Positions 1 through 8,563 of a DNA stretch of 43,868 nt are shown here, in pieces. The stretch lies in the NCBI GenBank assembly GCA_963515595.1, contig CAUPYH010000004.1, forward strand, positions 1 to 43,868. Reading direction: 5' to 3'. The notes beneath the pieces were generated by a model that ran no database searches, was not told where the DNA came from, and was given only the letters and a program-made list of their open reading frames with translations. The DNA is from Eikenella sp963515595. Lineage in GTDB: Bacteria; Pseudomonadota; Gammaproteobacteria; Burkholderiales; Neisseriaceae. Both the position numbers and the translations under genes were made by a program. Numbering within the stretch: the first letter of the stretch is position 1; every line of letters starts with the position of its first letter.

Positions 1-146
1 ACATGCACTACCGCGAAAACGGCGAAGAGCGCGTGGCGCGGCTGCAAAGCGGCGACATCTTCTATGCCGGCATCGGCGCAGAACACGTCGCCCACCCGCG
101 CGGCGAAGCGCGGATTTTGGTGATTGAGAAAGAGGGCAGCGTTTAG
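1..146 (+). CDS. Cupin-domain protein, C-terminal end (partial)
   Basis: Only the last 47 or so codons are in the window; the frame enters from the left edge and stops at TAG 144-146. The visible part contains GDIFYAGIGAEHVAHPRGEA followed by a hydrophobic strand ILVIEKEG. This is the usual end of a small cupin beta-barrel, where a GD..Y.P...H.....G pattern supplies a metal-binding histidine (established for cupins). The substrate cannot be read from this fragment. Base composition is GC-rich like the rest of the chromosome, in sharp contrast to the next gene. The assignment to the cupin fold is likely; any specific enzyme name would be a guess. Confidence 0.6.
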   Translation, partial: MHYRENGEERVARLQSGDIFYAGIGAEHVAHPRGEARILVIEKEGSV

Positions 147-148
147 AT

Positions 149-158
149 TTCGTCTGAA
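149..158 (+). repeat. Partial uptake sequence, Neisseria-type core CGTCTGAA
   Basis: TTCGTCTGAA carries the CGTCTGAA core of the Neisseria DUS dialects rather than the TACCTGAA core used throughout this genome. It sits three bases after the cupin stop codon and marks the left edge of the AT-rich PLD gene. Confidence 0.55.
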
Positions 159-229
159 AACATAATCTACATGCAGCTCATATACGTAAATTTTACTTGC
201 TGAGATTGGCTGTGACTGGAGCGAAAAAG

Positions 230-1393
230 ATGACACGGTTGTTTTTACATTCAGAGGCATCTAGTGATAATGGACTGAACTCAGTATATGAGAAAGCTGT
301 TTCAGAGGCAGTAGAATTGTATATTTTTTCCGCGTATCTCACTCATTGGGATGTAAAGAACAAGCTTAATGATAAATTGAAAGAGTTTAAATTTATTTTT
401 GGCCAAGATTTTGGTTTGTCCAAAAAAAATGCTATTCGAAAGGTGCTGAAATGGATTCCGGCACACTTAAAATTTACATTAATGGTGGCTCAGAATATCC
501 AAGGATTTCATCCTAAGGCTGTATTTTGGAGAAATGATAAAAATAGATGTTATGCTTTAATTGGTTCTTCAAATTTGACTCATGCTGCATTTAATAGCAA
601 TTATGAAGCTAATATTTTGACAGAAATCTCTGAGAAAGAATTTATAAACGCTAAGTTTTGGGCTAACGAAATTGCAATGAAATCTATTCCTGTATCGGAA
701 GATTGGCTTGAAAAATATCAAGAAGCCGAGGTTTCTTTTAAGAAGTCGGCTTCTAGTAAGTCGGCGATAGGCAAGTTATTTATGGAAATGCCAAATTATG
801 ACAAAAAACTAATTGAAGCACGAAGAGAGCAGATGAGAAATCATCAGACTGTACGCAAACAGTTAAAAAAACTTATTAAGCAGTGTGCCGATGGAAAGGT
901 AGATAATGATGAGTTTTATGTGGAGTTTAATAAATTATGGTCTTGGAAAAATGAAAATGAAGGTAATGGGGTAGGTAATCGTTTCCAGGATAAAGGATGG
1001 GTAAGAAAATGTAAGTCTTCAGATTTCCAAAAATTATGCTGTGCTATCCAAAAGGTTTTTAATGCACCATCTACTGAGAAAGATAGTATGGTTGCCAATC
1101 AAATTGATTGGTTAAGAGAATGTAGAGAGATGACATGGCGTTCTGTTTTTTCAGAAATGCTTTGTCAGGAGTATCCAGACAAATATCCATTGCTTAATGG
1201 TCCCATAGAGGAATTTTTAAGGGATAACCAGTTTCGTTCAGCACGCGGGGCAAGCGAAGGTTCCAAATATATTGATTTGAGTATGAAGTTAAGAGAACTA
1301 TTGGCCAAACAATCAAAAATAAAAAATTTGGCTGAATTAGATGTTTTGATACAGGCAAAATATCGTAAGAATGCTGATATTGATTGGGAATAA
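230..1393 (+). CDS. Phospholipase-D-family (HKD) nuclease-like protein, AT-rich
   Basis: A 387-residue protein if the ATG at 230 is used. GGAG at 218-221 is well placed for it; the frame stays open upstream to a TTG at 197. The N-terminal half looks like a PLD-type domain: residues about 94-96 are HPK and about 112-115 are GSSN, the H-x-K...GSxN pattern of the HKD catalytic motif. Only one such motif is present, so an active enzyme would need to dimerise, as in Nuc and BfiI (established for those). The C-terminal 200 residues are charged and probably helical, with a YPLLNGPIEEFL segment seen in restriction-associated proteins. There is no signal peptide, so it is probably cytoplasmic. The gene is far more AT-rich than its neighbours and is bordered by Neisseria-dialect uptake sequences, suggesting recent transfer. 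A nuclease or defence role is inferred, not shown. Confidence 0.7.
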   Translation: MTRLFLHSEASSDNGLNSVYEKAVSEAVELYIFSAYLTHWDVKNKLNDKLKEFKFIFGQDFGLSKKNAIRKVLKWIPAHLKFTLMVAQNIQGFHPKAVFWRNDKNRCYALIGSSNLTHAAFNSNYEANILTEISEKEFINAKFWANEIAMKSIPVSEDWLEKYQEAEVSFKKSASSKSAIGKLFMEMPNYDKKLIEARREQMRNHQTVRKQLKKLIKQCADGKVDNDEFYVEFNKLWSWKNENEGNGVGNRFQDKGWVRKCKSSDFQKLCCAIQKVFNAPSTEKDSMVANQIDWLRECREMTWRSVFSEMLCQEYPDKYPLLNGPIEEFLRDNQFRSARGASEGSKYIDLSMKLRELLAKQSKIKNLAELDVLIQAKYRKNADIDWE

Positions 1394-1409
1394 AAGCAGC
1401 ATTATTTAG

Positions 1410-1421
1410 AGGCCGTCTGAA
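1410..1421 (+). repeat. AG-DUS of Neisseria dialect (AGGCCGTCTGAA)
   Basis: A perfect 12-base AGGCCGTCTGAA lies 16 bases after the PLD gene stop and upstream of nuoM. This is the AG-DUS dialect of Neisseria species. The rest of the window uses AGGCTACCTGAA, and I saw no other perfect copy of this dialect. Confidence 0.85.
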
Positions 1422-1476
1422 AAGCGGCAAACGCAGAAAAACGACGATTTATTTATTCAAACCACAGGTTACAACT

Positions 1477-2979
1477 ATGTTTTCTAACCATCTTCTCAGC
1501 TTGGCAATCTGGCTGCCGATAGCCGCCGGATTATTGGTGCTGGCTACCGGCTGCGACCGCCGTGCCCCCTTGGCGCGGATACTGGCTTTTGTTGGCGCGC
1601 TGGCCGGTTTTCTGGTTACGTTGCCGCTGTTTACGCAGTTCGACCGCTTGAGCGGCGGCTTCCAGTTTGCCGAGTTTTATGCGTGGATTCCCGCGCTCAA
1701 CATCAACTACGCGCTGGGCGTGGACGGCATTTCCGTGCTGTTTGTCATCCTCAACGCCTTCATCACGTTGATGGTGGTGCTTGCGGGCTGGGAAGTGATT
1801 CAGAAAAAGGTGGCGCAATACATGGCGGCCTTCCTGATTATGTCCGGCCTGATCAACGGCGCGTTTGCCGCCCGCGATGCCATGCTGTTCTATATCTTCT
1901 TCGAAGGCATGCTGATTCCGCTGTATCTGATTATCGGCGTGTGGGGCGGGCCGCGCCGCGTGTATGCCTCGGTGAAACTCTTCCTCTACACGCTGATGGG
2001 TTCGTTGCTGATGTTGGTGGCCTTGGTGTATTTGTCGCTGCAAACCGGCGGCAGCTTCGCGATTGAAGATTTCCAAAACATCAAACAAATTCCGCTGTTT
2101 ACCCAACAGATTCTGTTTGCCGCCTTCTTCCTGTCGTTTGCGGTGAAAGTGCCAATGTTTCCGGTGCACACTTGGTTGCCCGATGCGCACGTGGAAGCGC
2201 CCACCGGCGGTTCGATGGTGCTGGCGGCGATTACGCTGAAACTCGGCGCATACGGCTTTTTGCGCTTCATCCTGCCCATCCTGCCTGATGCTTCGCGTTA
2301 TTTCGCACCCGCCATCATCGTGCTCAGCCTGATTGCGGTGATCTATATCGGCATGGTGGCTTTGGCACAAACCGATATGAAAAAACTGGTGGCCTATTCC
2401 TCCATCAGCCACATGGGTTTCGTGACCCTGGGTATGTTCCTGTTTACCAATCAGGTGCAGTTGCAGCCGTGGGCGTTGAAAGGTGCGATTATGCAGATGA
2501 TTTCGCACGGCTTCGTTTCTGCCGCCATGTTCTTCTGCATCGGTGTGATGTACGACCGCCTGCACAGCCGCAACATTGCCGACTACGGCGGCGTGGTTAC
2601 CGTGATGCCGAAATTTGCCGCCTTCATGATGCTGTTTGCCATGGCCAACGCCGGCCTGCCCGCCACTTCGGGCTTCGTGGGCGAATTTATGGTGATTATG
2701 GGTGCGGTGAACTACAACCTGTTTGTGGGCGCGCTGGCCGCACTGACGCTGATTTTGGGCGCGGCTTACACGCTGTGGATGTACAAACGCGTGATTTTTG
2801 GCGCGGTGACCAACCCGCATGCGGCCGAAATGAAGGACATCAACCGGCGCGAATTCATCATTCTGGCCATCCTCGCCGCCACCGTTTTGGGCATGGGCTT
2901 GTGGCCGGAGCCGTTTATCGCCGTGGTGCATCAGGCGGCCAACGATTTGATCGCGCATGTGGCGCAAAGCAAGATTTGA
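1477..2979 (+). CDS. nuoM: NADH-quinone oxidoreductase subunit M
   Basis: A 500-residue, highly hydrophobic antiporter-like subunit of respiratory complex I, located in the inner membrane, which helps couple NADH oxidation to proton pumping. Glu at about 143 in FFEGMLIPLYLIIGVWGG and Lys at about 224 in KVPMFPVHTWLPDAH correspond to the conserved proton-channel residues of E. coli NuoM (Glu144, Lys234). The frame is open 31 codons further upstream, but MFSNHLLSLAIWLP at 1477 is the family-like start. nuoN follows after nine bases, so the two are cotranscribed. nuoL, normally the preceding subunit gene, is not visible in the 1.4 kb to the left, where a cupin fragment and the PLD gene lie instead. 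Confidence 0.96.
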   Translation: MFSNHLLSLAIWLPIAAGLLVLATGCDRRAPLARILAFVGALAGFLVTLPLFTQFDRLSGGFQFAEFYAWIPALNINYALGVDGISVLFVILNAFITLMVVLAGWEVIQKKVAQYMAAFLIMSGLINGAFAARDAMLFYIFFEGMLIPLYLIIGVWGGPRRVYASVKLFLYTLMGSLLMLVALVYLSLQTGGSFAIEDFQNIKQIPLFTQQILFAAFFLSFAVKVPMFPVHTWLPDAHVEAPTGGSMVLAAITLKLGAYGFLRFILPILPDASRYFAPAIIVLSLIAVIYIGMVALAQTDMKKLVAYSSISHMGFVTLGMFLFTNQVQLQPWALKGAIMQMISHGFVSAAMFFCIGVMYDRLHSRNIADYGGVVTVMPKFAAFMMLFAMANAGLPATSGFVGEFMVIMGAVNYNLFVGALAALTLILGAAYTLWMYKRVIFGAVTNPHAAEMKDINRREFIILAILAATVLGMGLWPEPFIAVVHQAANDLIAHVAQSKI

Positions 2980-2988
2980 GGTGTGTGA

Positions 2989-4434
2989 ATGAACTGGACT
3001 GATTTGAACTTAATCCCCGCCATGCCCGAAATCGTGCTGCTCACGGCATTGTGCGCGGTGCTGCTGGTGGATTTGTGGCTGCCGGAAGAAAAGCGTGGCA
3101 TCACTGCCGGCCTGGCCATATTGGGCGTGCTGGCCGCTGCGGTTTTTCAGGTAGCCTTATGGCCGGGAGAGCCGGTGGAAACCTTCAATGCAATGTTTGT
3201 GTTGGACGGCATGTCGTATGTGGCCAAGCTCGCGGTTTATGCGGTGGTGCTGGTGTTGTTCGTGGTGTCGAGAGGCTACCTGAAAGCGCGCCAAATTTAT
3301 AAAGGCGAATTCTATTCGCTCACTATGTTTGCGCTGCTGGGTATGTGCGTGATGGTGAGTGCCAACCACTTCCTCACCCTGTATATCGGTTTGGAACTCT
3401 TATCGTTGTCGCTGTATGCATTGATTGCGCTGCGTCGCGAGGATACCCGCGCCAGCGAGGCGGCATTGAAGTATTTTGTGCTCGGTGCGTTGGCTTCCGG
3501 CCTGCTGCTGTATGGCATCTCCATGATTTATGGCGCAACCGGATCGCTGCTCTTGCCGGAAGTGCTGATGGCAGGGTTGGGGCAGTCGGCCAATCCGTGG
3601 TTGCTGAAGCTGGGTTTGGTGTTTGTGGTGGTGGCAGTGGCGTTCAAGCTGGGCGCAGTGCCGTTCCATATGTGGGTGCCGGACGTGTATCACGGCTCTA
3701 GTACGGCCGTTACCGCGTTGGTGGGTACGGCGCCGAAAATTGCGGCCGCAGTATTTGCCTTCCGTATTCTGGTTACCGGCCTGGGTGCACTGCACACTGA
3801 TTGGGTGCCGATGCTGAATATGCTGGCGCTGGCTTCACTCTTGGTGGGCAACCTGGCTGCCGTGGTGCAGACCAATATCAAACGTATGCTGGCTTACTCC
3901 ACGGTATCGCATATGGGCTTCGTGTTGCTGGCGTTTATGGGCGGGAAATATGGCTTCAGCGCCGCACTGTATTACGCGCTTACTTATGCGCTGATGGCGC
4001 TTACCGGCTTCGGCGTACTGATGCTGCTCTCGCGCGAAGGGCGCGACTGCGAGGAAATCGTTGATTTGGCCGGCCTGAACCAACGCCATCCTTGGTATGC
4101 TTTCCTGATGCTGCTGGTGATGTTCAGCATGGCCGGCATTCCGCCGCTGGCCGGTTTCTATGCCAAATTCAGCGTGTTGAAAGCATTGGTTGGACAAGGT
4201 TTTGTGTGGCCGGCAGTGTTTGCGGTGGTGATGTCGCTGATTGGCGCGTTCTACTACCTGCGCGTGGTGAAAGTGATGTATATGGACGAAGCCGTCGAGC
4301 CGGCACAAGCCCCGGTTATGTGTGTAGGGGGCAGGGTGCTGCTTTCTGCCTGCGCTTTGGCTTTGCTCCTGTTCGGCCTGATGCCGAGCCTGCTGATGGA
4401 TTGGTGCGTATATGCGCTGGGAAAAACCTTCTAA
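2989..4434 (+). CDS. nuoN: NADH-quinone oxidoreductase subunit N
   Basis: A 481-residue polytopic inner-membrane protein, the third antiporter-like subunit of complex I. The motif KLGAVPFHMWVPDVYHGS places the channel lysine at about residue 220, matching Lys217 of E. coli NuoN, and AYSTVSHMGFVLLAF is the family signature later in the chain. It starts at ATG 2989, nine bases after the nuoM stop. Two uptake sequences lie inside the coding region: 3145-3157 is read as FQVAL and 3273-3285 as GYLK, so both were accommodated in frame. This is the last canonical nuo gene of the operon. Confidence 0.96.
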   Translation: MNWTDLNLIPAMPEIVLLTALCAVLLVDLWLPEEKRGITAGLAILGVLAAAVFQVALWPGEPVETFNAMFVLDGMSYVAKLAVYAVVLVLFVVSRGYLKARQIYKGEFYSLTMFALLGMCVMVSANHFLTLYIGLELLSLSLYALIALRREDTRASEAALKYFVLGALASGLLLYGISMIYGATGSLLLPEVLMAGLGQSANPWLLKLGLVFVVVAVAFKLGAVPFHMWVPDVYHGSSTAVTALVGTAPKIAAAVFAFRILVTGLGALHTDWVPMLNMLALASLLVGNLAAVVQTNIKRMLAYSTVSHMGFVLLAFMGGKYGFSAALYYALTYALMALTGFGVLMLLSREGRDCEEIVDLAGLNQRHPWYAFLMLLVMFSMAGIPPLAGFYAKFSVLKALVGQGFVWPAVFAVVMSLIGAFYYLRVVKVMYMDEAVEPAQAPVMCVGGRVLLSACALALLLFGLMPSLLMDWCVYALGKTF

Positions 4435-4458
4435 ATCAACACTGGGCAGGGCAGAGCG

Positions 4459-4758
4459 ATGACTGCGGCTATGTATCTGCTGTTGCTGGTGGCCTTGGTG
4501 TGCGCCAACCTGCCGTTTGTTACACAGCGCTGGTTTGGCCTTAAAAGGTTACCTGAAAAACGCTTTATCCATCATTTGCCGGAGCTGCTGGCCGGTTTTG
4601 CCTTTGTGGCTTTGCTGGCCTATATGCTGGAGGCACAGGCCGGTAGCGTGCACCGCCAGCATTGGCAGTTTTATGTGGCGGTGGTGTGCCTTTATTTAGT
4701 GTTTGCCTTTCCCGGCTTCGTACTGCGCTATTTTTGGCACGGCCGCAACCGCGAATAG
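4459..4758 (+). CDS. DUF2818 family membrane protein downstream of nuoN
   Basis: A small 99-residue protein with three predicted hydrophobic segments (near residues 4-20, 38-55 and 72-92). Its pattern CANLPFVTQRWFG...K....HHLPELLAGF...FYVAVVCLYLVFAFPGFVLRYFW is that of DUF2818. This family sits immediately after nuoN in many Betaproteobacteria (established gene context), so a role in complex I assembly or stability is often suspected but unproven. It begins 24 bases after nuoN and is probably the last gene of the operon. A one-mismatch uptake sequence at 4546-4558 is translated within it. Confidence 0.88.
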   Translation: MTAAMYLLLLVALVCANLPFVTQRWFGLKRLPEKRFIHHLPELLAGFAFVALLAYMLEAQAGSVHRQHWQFYVAVVCLYLVFAFPGFVLRYFWHGRNRE

Positions 4759-4778
4759 AGCTGCCGGCTTCATGCAAT

Positions 4779-4832
4779 AAGGCTACCTGAAAGAAATCCC
4801 TCGCTTTGGCAGGGTTTCAGGTAGCCTTAAAT
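4779..4832 (+). terminator. DUS inverted-pair terminator after the nuo operon
   Basis: AAGGCTACCTGAAA (4779-4792) and its complement (4815-4828) form a 14-bp stem. Inner CCCT and AGGG segments can extend it. It lies 20 bases after the DUF2818 stop. Confidence 0.75.
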
Positions 4833-4885
4833 CATGCCACATCATTTTGTTTTAATTCCGCCTTTTCATCCTGAGGCACACTGCG

Positions 4886-4891
4886 TATAAT
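4886..4891 (+). promoter_or_regulatory. Candidate -10 box upstream of miaB
   Basis: A perfect TATAAT sits 60 bases before the miaB start codon. I see no convincing TTGACA-like -35 box at 16-18 bases, so this is only a candidate. Confidence 0.45.
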
Positions 4892-4950
4892 GCCGCCTCC
4901 GCAAACCATCAGCCCCGCAATTACGGGACACCTGAAAGAAGAAACAAACC

Positions 4951-6276
4951 ATGAAAAAAGTCTATATCCGCACCTTCGGCTGCCAAATGAACGAATACGA
5001 CAGCGACAAAATGCTCGCTGTCCTCGCCGAAGAACACGGCGGCATCGAGCAGGTTGCCGAGCCGGACAACGCCGACATCATCCTCTTCAACACCTGCTCC
5101 GTGCGCGAAAAAGCGCAGGAAAAAGTGTTTTCCGACTTGGGCCGCATCAAACCCATCAAACAGAAAAATCCCAATGTGATCATCGGTGTGGCAGGCTGCG
5201 TCGCCTCGCAGGAGGGCGCAGCAATTATCGAGCGAGCGCCTTATGTGGACGTGGTATTCGGCCCGCAAACCCTACATCGCCTGCCCAAAATGATTGTGGA
5301 TAAAGAAACCACAGGCCATTCGCAGGTGGATATTTCCTTCCCCGAAATCGAAAAATTCGACCACTTGCCGCCGGCCCGCGTGGACGGTGGCAGCGCGTTT
5401 ATCTCCATCATGGAAGGCTGCTCCAAATATTGCAGCTTCTGCGTGGTGCCCTATACGCGCGGCGAAGAATTCTCCCGCCCGCTGGGCGACGTGCTCACCG
5501 AAATCGCCGGCCTGGCGCAGCAAGGCGTGAAGGAAATCAATTTGTTGGGGCAGAACGTGAACGCCTATCGCGGCGAAATGGATAACGGCGAAATCTGCGA
5601 CTTCGCCACCCTGCTGCGCATTGTCCACGAAATCCCCGGCATCGAGCGCATGCGCTTCACCACCAGCCACCCGCGCGAATTTTCCGATGCGATTATCGAA
5701 TGCTACCGCGACCTGCCCAAGCTGGTGTCGCACTTGCATCTGCCGATTCAGAGCGGTTCCGACCGCGTGTTGAGCGCGATGAAACGCGGCTACACCGCCT
5801 TGGAATACAAATCCATCATCCGCAAACTGCGTGCCATCCGCCCCGACTTGTGCCTGAGCAGCGACTTCATCGTCGGCTTCCCCGGCGAAACCGAGCGCGA
5901 GTTCGAGCAAACCCTGAAGCTGGTGAAAGACATCGCCTTTGATTTGAGCTTCGTCTTCATTTACAGCCCGCGCCCCGGCACACCTGCCGCCAACCTGCCG
6001 GACGACACCCCGCACGAAGAAAAAGTGCGTCGCCTCGAAGCACTGAACGAAGTGATCGAAGCTGAAACGGCGCGCATCAACCAAACCATGCTCGGCACGG
6101 TGCAGCGCTGCCTGGTGGAAGGCGTGTCCAAAAAAGACCCCGACCAGCTCCAAGCGCGCACGGCGAACAACCGTGTGGTGAACTTTACCGGCGATGTGTC
6201 GCTCATCAATCAAATGGTAGAGATCGAAATCACCGAAGCTTTTACCTTCTCGTTACGCGGCGAGTTGGTGGAGTAA
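4951..6276 (+). CDS. miaB: tRNA-2-methylthio-N6-dimethylallyladenosine synthase MiaB
   Basis: A 441-residue radical-SAM methylthiotransferase that adds the 2-methylthio group to i6A37 of tRNAs reading UNN codons. The N-terminal domain has three cysteines at about 11, 49 and 83 that hold the auxiliary 4Fe-4S cluster. The radical-SAM motif CSKYCSFC gives Cys157, Cys161 and Cys164. A C-terminal TRAM domain follows (about 375-441). Length and all six cluster cysteines match the family, so it should be active. It is a single-gene unit: a terminator lies upstream, and the next gene begins 38 bases downstream across another uptake sequence. Confidence 0.97.
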   Translation: MKKVYIRTFGCQMNEYDSDKMLAVLAEEHGGIEQVAEPDNADIILFNTCSVREKAQEKVFSDLGRIKPIKQKNPNVIIGVAGCVASQEGAAIIERAPYVDVVFGPQTLHRLPKMIVDKETTGHSQVDISFPEIEKFDHLPPARVDGGSAFISIMEGCSKYCSFCVVPYTRGEEFSRPLGDVLTEIAGLAQQGVKEINLLGQNVNAYRGEMDNGEICDFATLLRIVHEIPGIERMRFTTSHPREFSDAIIECYRDLPKLVSHLHLPIQSGSDRVLSAMKRGYTALEYKSIIRKLRAIRPDLCLSSDFIVGFPGETEREFEQTLKLVKDIAFDLSFVFIYSPRPGTPAANLPDDTPHEEKVRRLEALNEVIEAETARINQTMLGTVQRCLVEGVSKKDPDQLQARTANNRVVNFTGDVSLINQMVEIEITEAFTFSLRGELVE

Positions 6277-6314
6277 ACAACAGGCTACCTGAAAGTTTAC
6301 CAGGAAGGATAAGC

Positions 6315-6797
6315 ATGAAGAAAATCGCGATAACCGCGCTATTGGGTTTGTTGCTTGCCCCTGCCTATGCCGAAAATCAGCAGGGTTTCGACCAAGATGA
6401 AATCTATCAGCAGGTTCAGCTAACGAGCGAATATATTGAAAACGAGCTGAGCAATATCGTGCTGGCGAATTTGGCCGTAATGTCGCCCGAACAAGAGCGG
6501 CGGCTGAATACGAGTAAACAGGCAGAAAATGCGTTTAATCAAAGGGCTCGGCGCCAGCTCATGCAAACCTGGCCTGCCTATATGAATCGCTGTTATGCCG
6601 GTAATGCGGCTAGATTGTGCGCCTATCGCGATATGTATTTCCATCAGATATTTGAATTTGTTATGAAACAATCTGGCGATCGGCAGCGGGTTGTGCCGCT
6701 CAATGCGCAAACCCACGCCTGGATACGGCAGAACCCCCGATTGTCGGAGCAGGCGGTGGCTGAAATAACTGCGATAATCCGTGAGGCTGGTTTGTAA
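6315..6797 (+). CDS. Small secreted protein of unknown function
   Basis: A 160-residue protein beginning MKKIAITALLGLLLAPAYA, a typical Sec signal peptide with probable cleavage after AYA, so it is likely periplasmic. The mature part is hydrophilic, mostly helical in appearance, and has two cysteines (in NRCYAGNAARLCAYRD) that could form a disulfide. AGGAAGGATAAGC just before the ATG gives a good ribosome-binding site. It starts 38 bases after miaB, with one uptake sequence between, so read-through from miaB is possible. I do not recognise the family and propose no function. Confidence 0.72.
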   Translation: MKKIAITALLGLLLAPAYAENQQGFDQDEIYQQVQLTSEYIENELSNIVLANLAVMSPEQERRLNTSKQAENAFNQRARRQLMQTWPAYMNRCYAGNAARLCAYRDMYFHQIFEFVMKQSGDRQRVVPLNAQTHAWIRQNPRLSEQAVAEITAIIREAGL

Positions 6798-6909
6798 ATC
6801 AGTGCGCTTCGGTATTTGCTTGCCACTGATTTGGGGTACATATTTTCAGGTAGCCTGTTAGCATTTTAGGCGTACAATCACGCTTTTCGAGCATGTAGAA
6901 AGGAGCAAC

Positions 6910-8400
6910 ATGATGAAATTCAAACCCACCCTGTTGGCTGGTATCTTGGCGCTGGCTTGTGGCAGCGGTGCGGCAAAAACTATCGAAGTCAGCCAAGGGT
7001 ACGGCCTCGATTTCCGCACTCAAACCTACACCCACCAAAGCACCGTAGTGAACGGCCAAACCGTAGCCTATCGTGCTTATGAAAATATCGTGTATGTGGC
7101 TAATCCGGCCGACAGTGCTTATCAAACCATCAATATCTACATCCCCGAAGCCTATTTCAACGGTGGCAGCATCAACGGCTACACCGCGCAAACCGCGCCC
7201 ATCTTCCTGCCCAACCAAATCGGCGGCTATATGCCGGCCAAAGCCGGAGTGCCGGGGAAGGGTGGTTTCGGCCCAAGCAAAGAAGGGCAGGTTGACGCCA
7301 TGCAGGTTGCTTTGGCTAGAGGCTATGTGGTGGCCTCGCCTGGTGCGCGCGGCCGCACCGCCGCCACCGGCAAAGCGCCTGCTGCGATTGTCGATTTGAA
7401 AGCAGCTGTGCGTTATTTGCGTTTCAACGATGCGGTGATGGCCGGTGATGCCGAAAAAATCATCTCTAACGGCACCAGCGCTGGCGGTGCTTTATCTGTG
7501 TTGCTTGGTGCCAGCGGTAATCAAGCCGACTACGAGCCCTATCTGCAACAGCTTGGTGCCGCTCCGGCCAAAGACCATATTTTCGCCGTTTCCGCCTATT
7601 GCCCGATTTCCATTTTAGATCATGCCGATGCTGCCTATGAATGGCAGTTTAACGGTGTGAATGACTACCAAAAAATGGATATTTCGATGATCGATTACCA
7701 TGTTGAACGCAAATTGGTAAACGGTACGCTCACCAACGAGCAAATCCAAATTTCAGGTAGCCTTAAAACCCAATTCCCAGCCTATGTGAACAGCCTGCGC
7801 CTGCGTGATCCGCAAGGTCGGGTACTGCGGTTAGACGCGCAGGGCAACGGCAGCTTCAAAAACTATGTTGCCTCCTTCCTGCGTCGTTCAGCCCAAAGCC
7901 AGCTGGATGCAGGTAAAGACTTGAGCAGCCGCAACTGGCTCACTATCCGCAACGGTAAAGTGAGTGCCGTGGACTTTGCCGCCTATGCCCGCGCCGCCGG
8001 CCGCCAGAAAACCCCGCCCGCTTTCGATGCGTTGGATTTGAGCAGCGGCGAAAACCAACTGTTTGGCACCGCCACCACCGACAAACAACACTTCACCGCC
8101 TTCTCCTACCAACACCGTGCCAATGCGCAAGCCACCTTGGCCGACCCGCAGACTGTGAAGCTGATGAACCCGATGCACTACATTAGCCGCCACACCGCAC
8201 CACAGCATTGGCGTATCCGCGTTGGCACGGCCGATAGCGATACCTCGTTGGCCATAGCCGCCATCCTCACTGCCAAGCTGCAAAACAGCGGTAAACGGGT
8301 GGACTTCGCATTGCCGTGGGACGTACCGCACAGCGGCGATTACGACTTAGACGAGCTGTTTGATTGGATGGATAAAACCGTACGCCGGTCGCGCGGCTAA
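6910..8400 (+). CDS. Tannase-like (subtype B) secreted esterase
   Basis: A 496-residue alpha/beta-hydrolase with an N-terminal signal peptide (MMKFKPTLLAGILALACGSGAA). The nucleophile elbow GTSAGG places Ser at about 190. Near the C-terminus GTADSDTS (Asp442 or Asp444) and PHSGDYD (His474) complete the triad in the layout of bacterial subtype B tannases such as the Lactobacillus plantarum enzyme. Those cleave galloyl ester bonds of tannins and gallate esters; related feruloyl esterases are the main alternative. AAAGGAG precedes the tandem ATGATG start. An uptake sequence at 7751-7763 is read in frame as SGSLK. The gene stands alone between terminator-like repeats. The family call is good; the natural substrate is not established from sequence. 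Confidence 0.83.
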   Translation: MMKFKPTLLAGILALACGSGAAKTIEVSQGYGLDFRTQTYTHQSTVVNGQTVAYRAYENIVYVANPADSAYQTINIYIPEAYFNGGSINGYTAQTAPIFLPNQIGGYMPAKAGVPGKGGFGPSKEGQVDAMQVALARGYVVASPGARGRTAATGKAPAAIVDLKAAVRYLRFNDAVMAGDAEKIISNGTSAGGALSVLLGASGNQADYEPYLQQLGAAPAKDHIFAVSAYCPISILDHADAAYEWQFNGVNDYQKMDISMIDYHVERKLVNGTLTNEQIQISGSLKTQFPAYVNSLRLRDPQGRVLRLDAQGNGSFKNYVASFLRRSAQSQLDAGKDLSSRNWLTIRNGKVSAVDFAAYARAAGRQKTPPAFDALDLSSGENQLFGTATTDKQHFTAFSYQHRANAQATLADPQTVKLMNPMHYISRHTAPQHWRIRVGTADSDTSLAIAAILTAKLQNSGKRVDFALPWDVPHSGDYDLDELFDWMDKTVRRSRG

Positions 8401-8406
8401 CCATTG

Positions 8407-8450
8407 AGGCTACCTGAAAAATGTTTGGTAGACATTTTCAGGTAGCCTTT
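8407..8450 (+). terminator. DUS inverted-pair terminator after tannase gene
   Basis: AGGCTACCTGAAAAATGT and ACATTTTCAGGTAGCCT form a long near-perfect stem beginning seven bases after the stop codon, followed by TTTAT. Confidence 0.8.
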
Positions 8451-8563
8451 ATAACGCGTCAAACACAAAGCAAAAGAGACAGAGGCTACCTGAAAATAAA
8501 ACCGGAGCTTAATCTTGTAAGAAACCTTTATATCAACCCTTTCCCAACCCAACCCGAAACATC

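Noticed and set aside
1531..2967. Long minus-strand ORF opposite nuoM (478 codons)
   Set aside because: It is a high-GC shadow of nuoM: the translation is rich in His, Gln and Arg with no family features, while nuoM in the other strand is certain.
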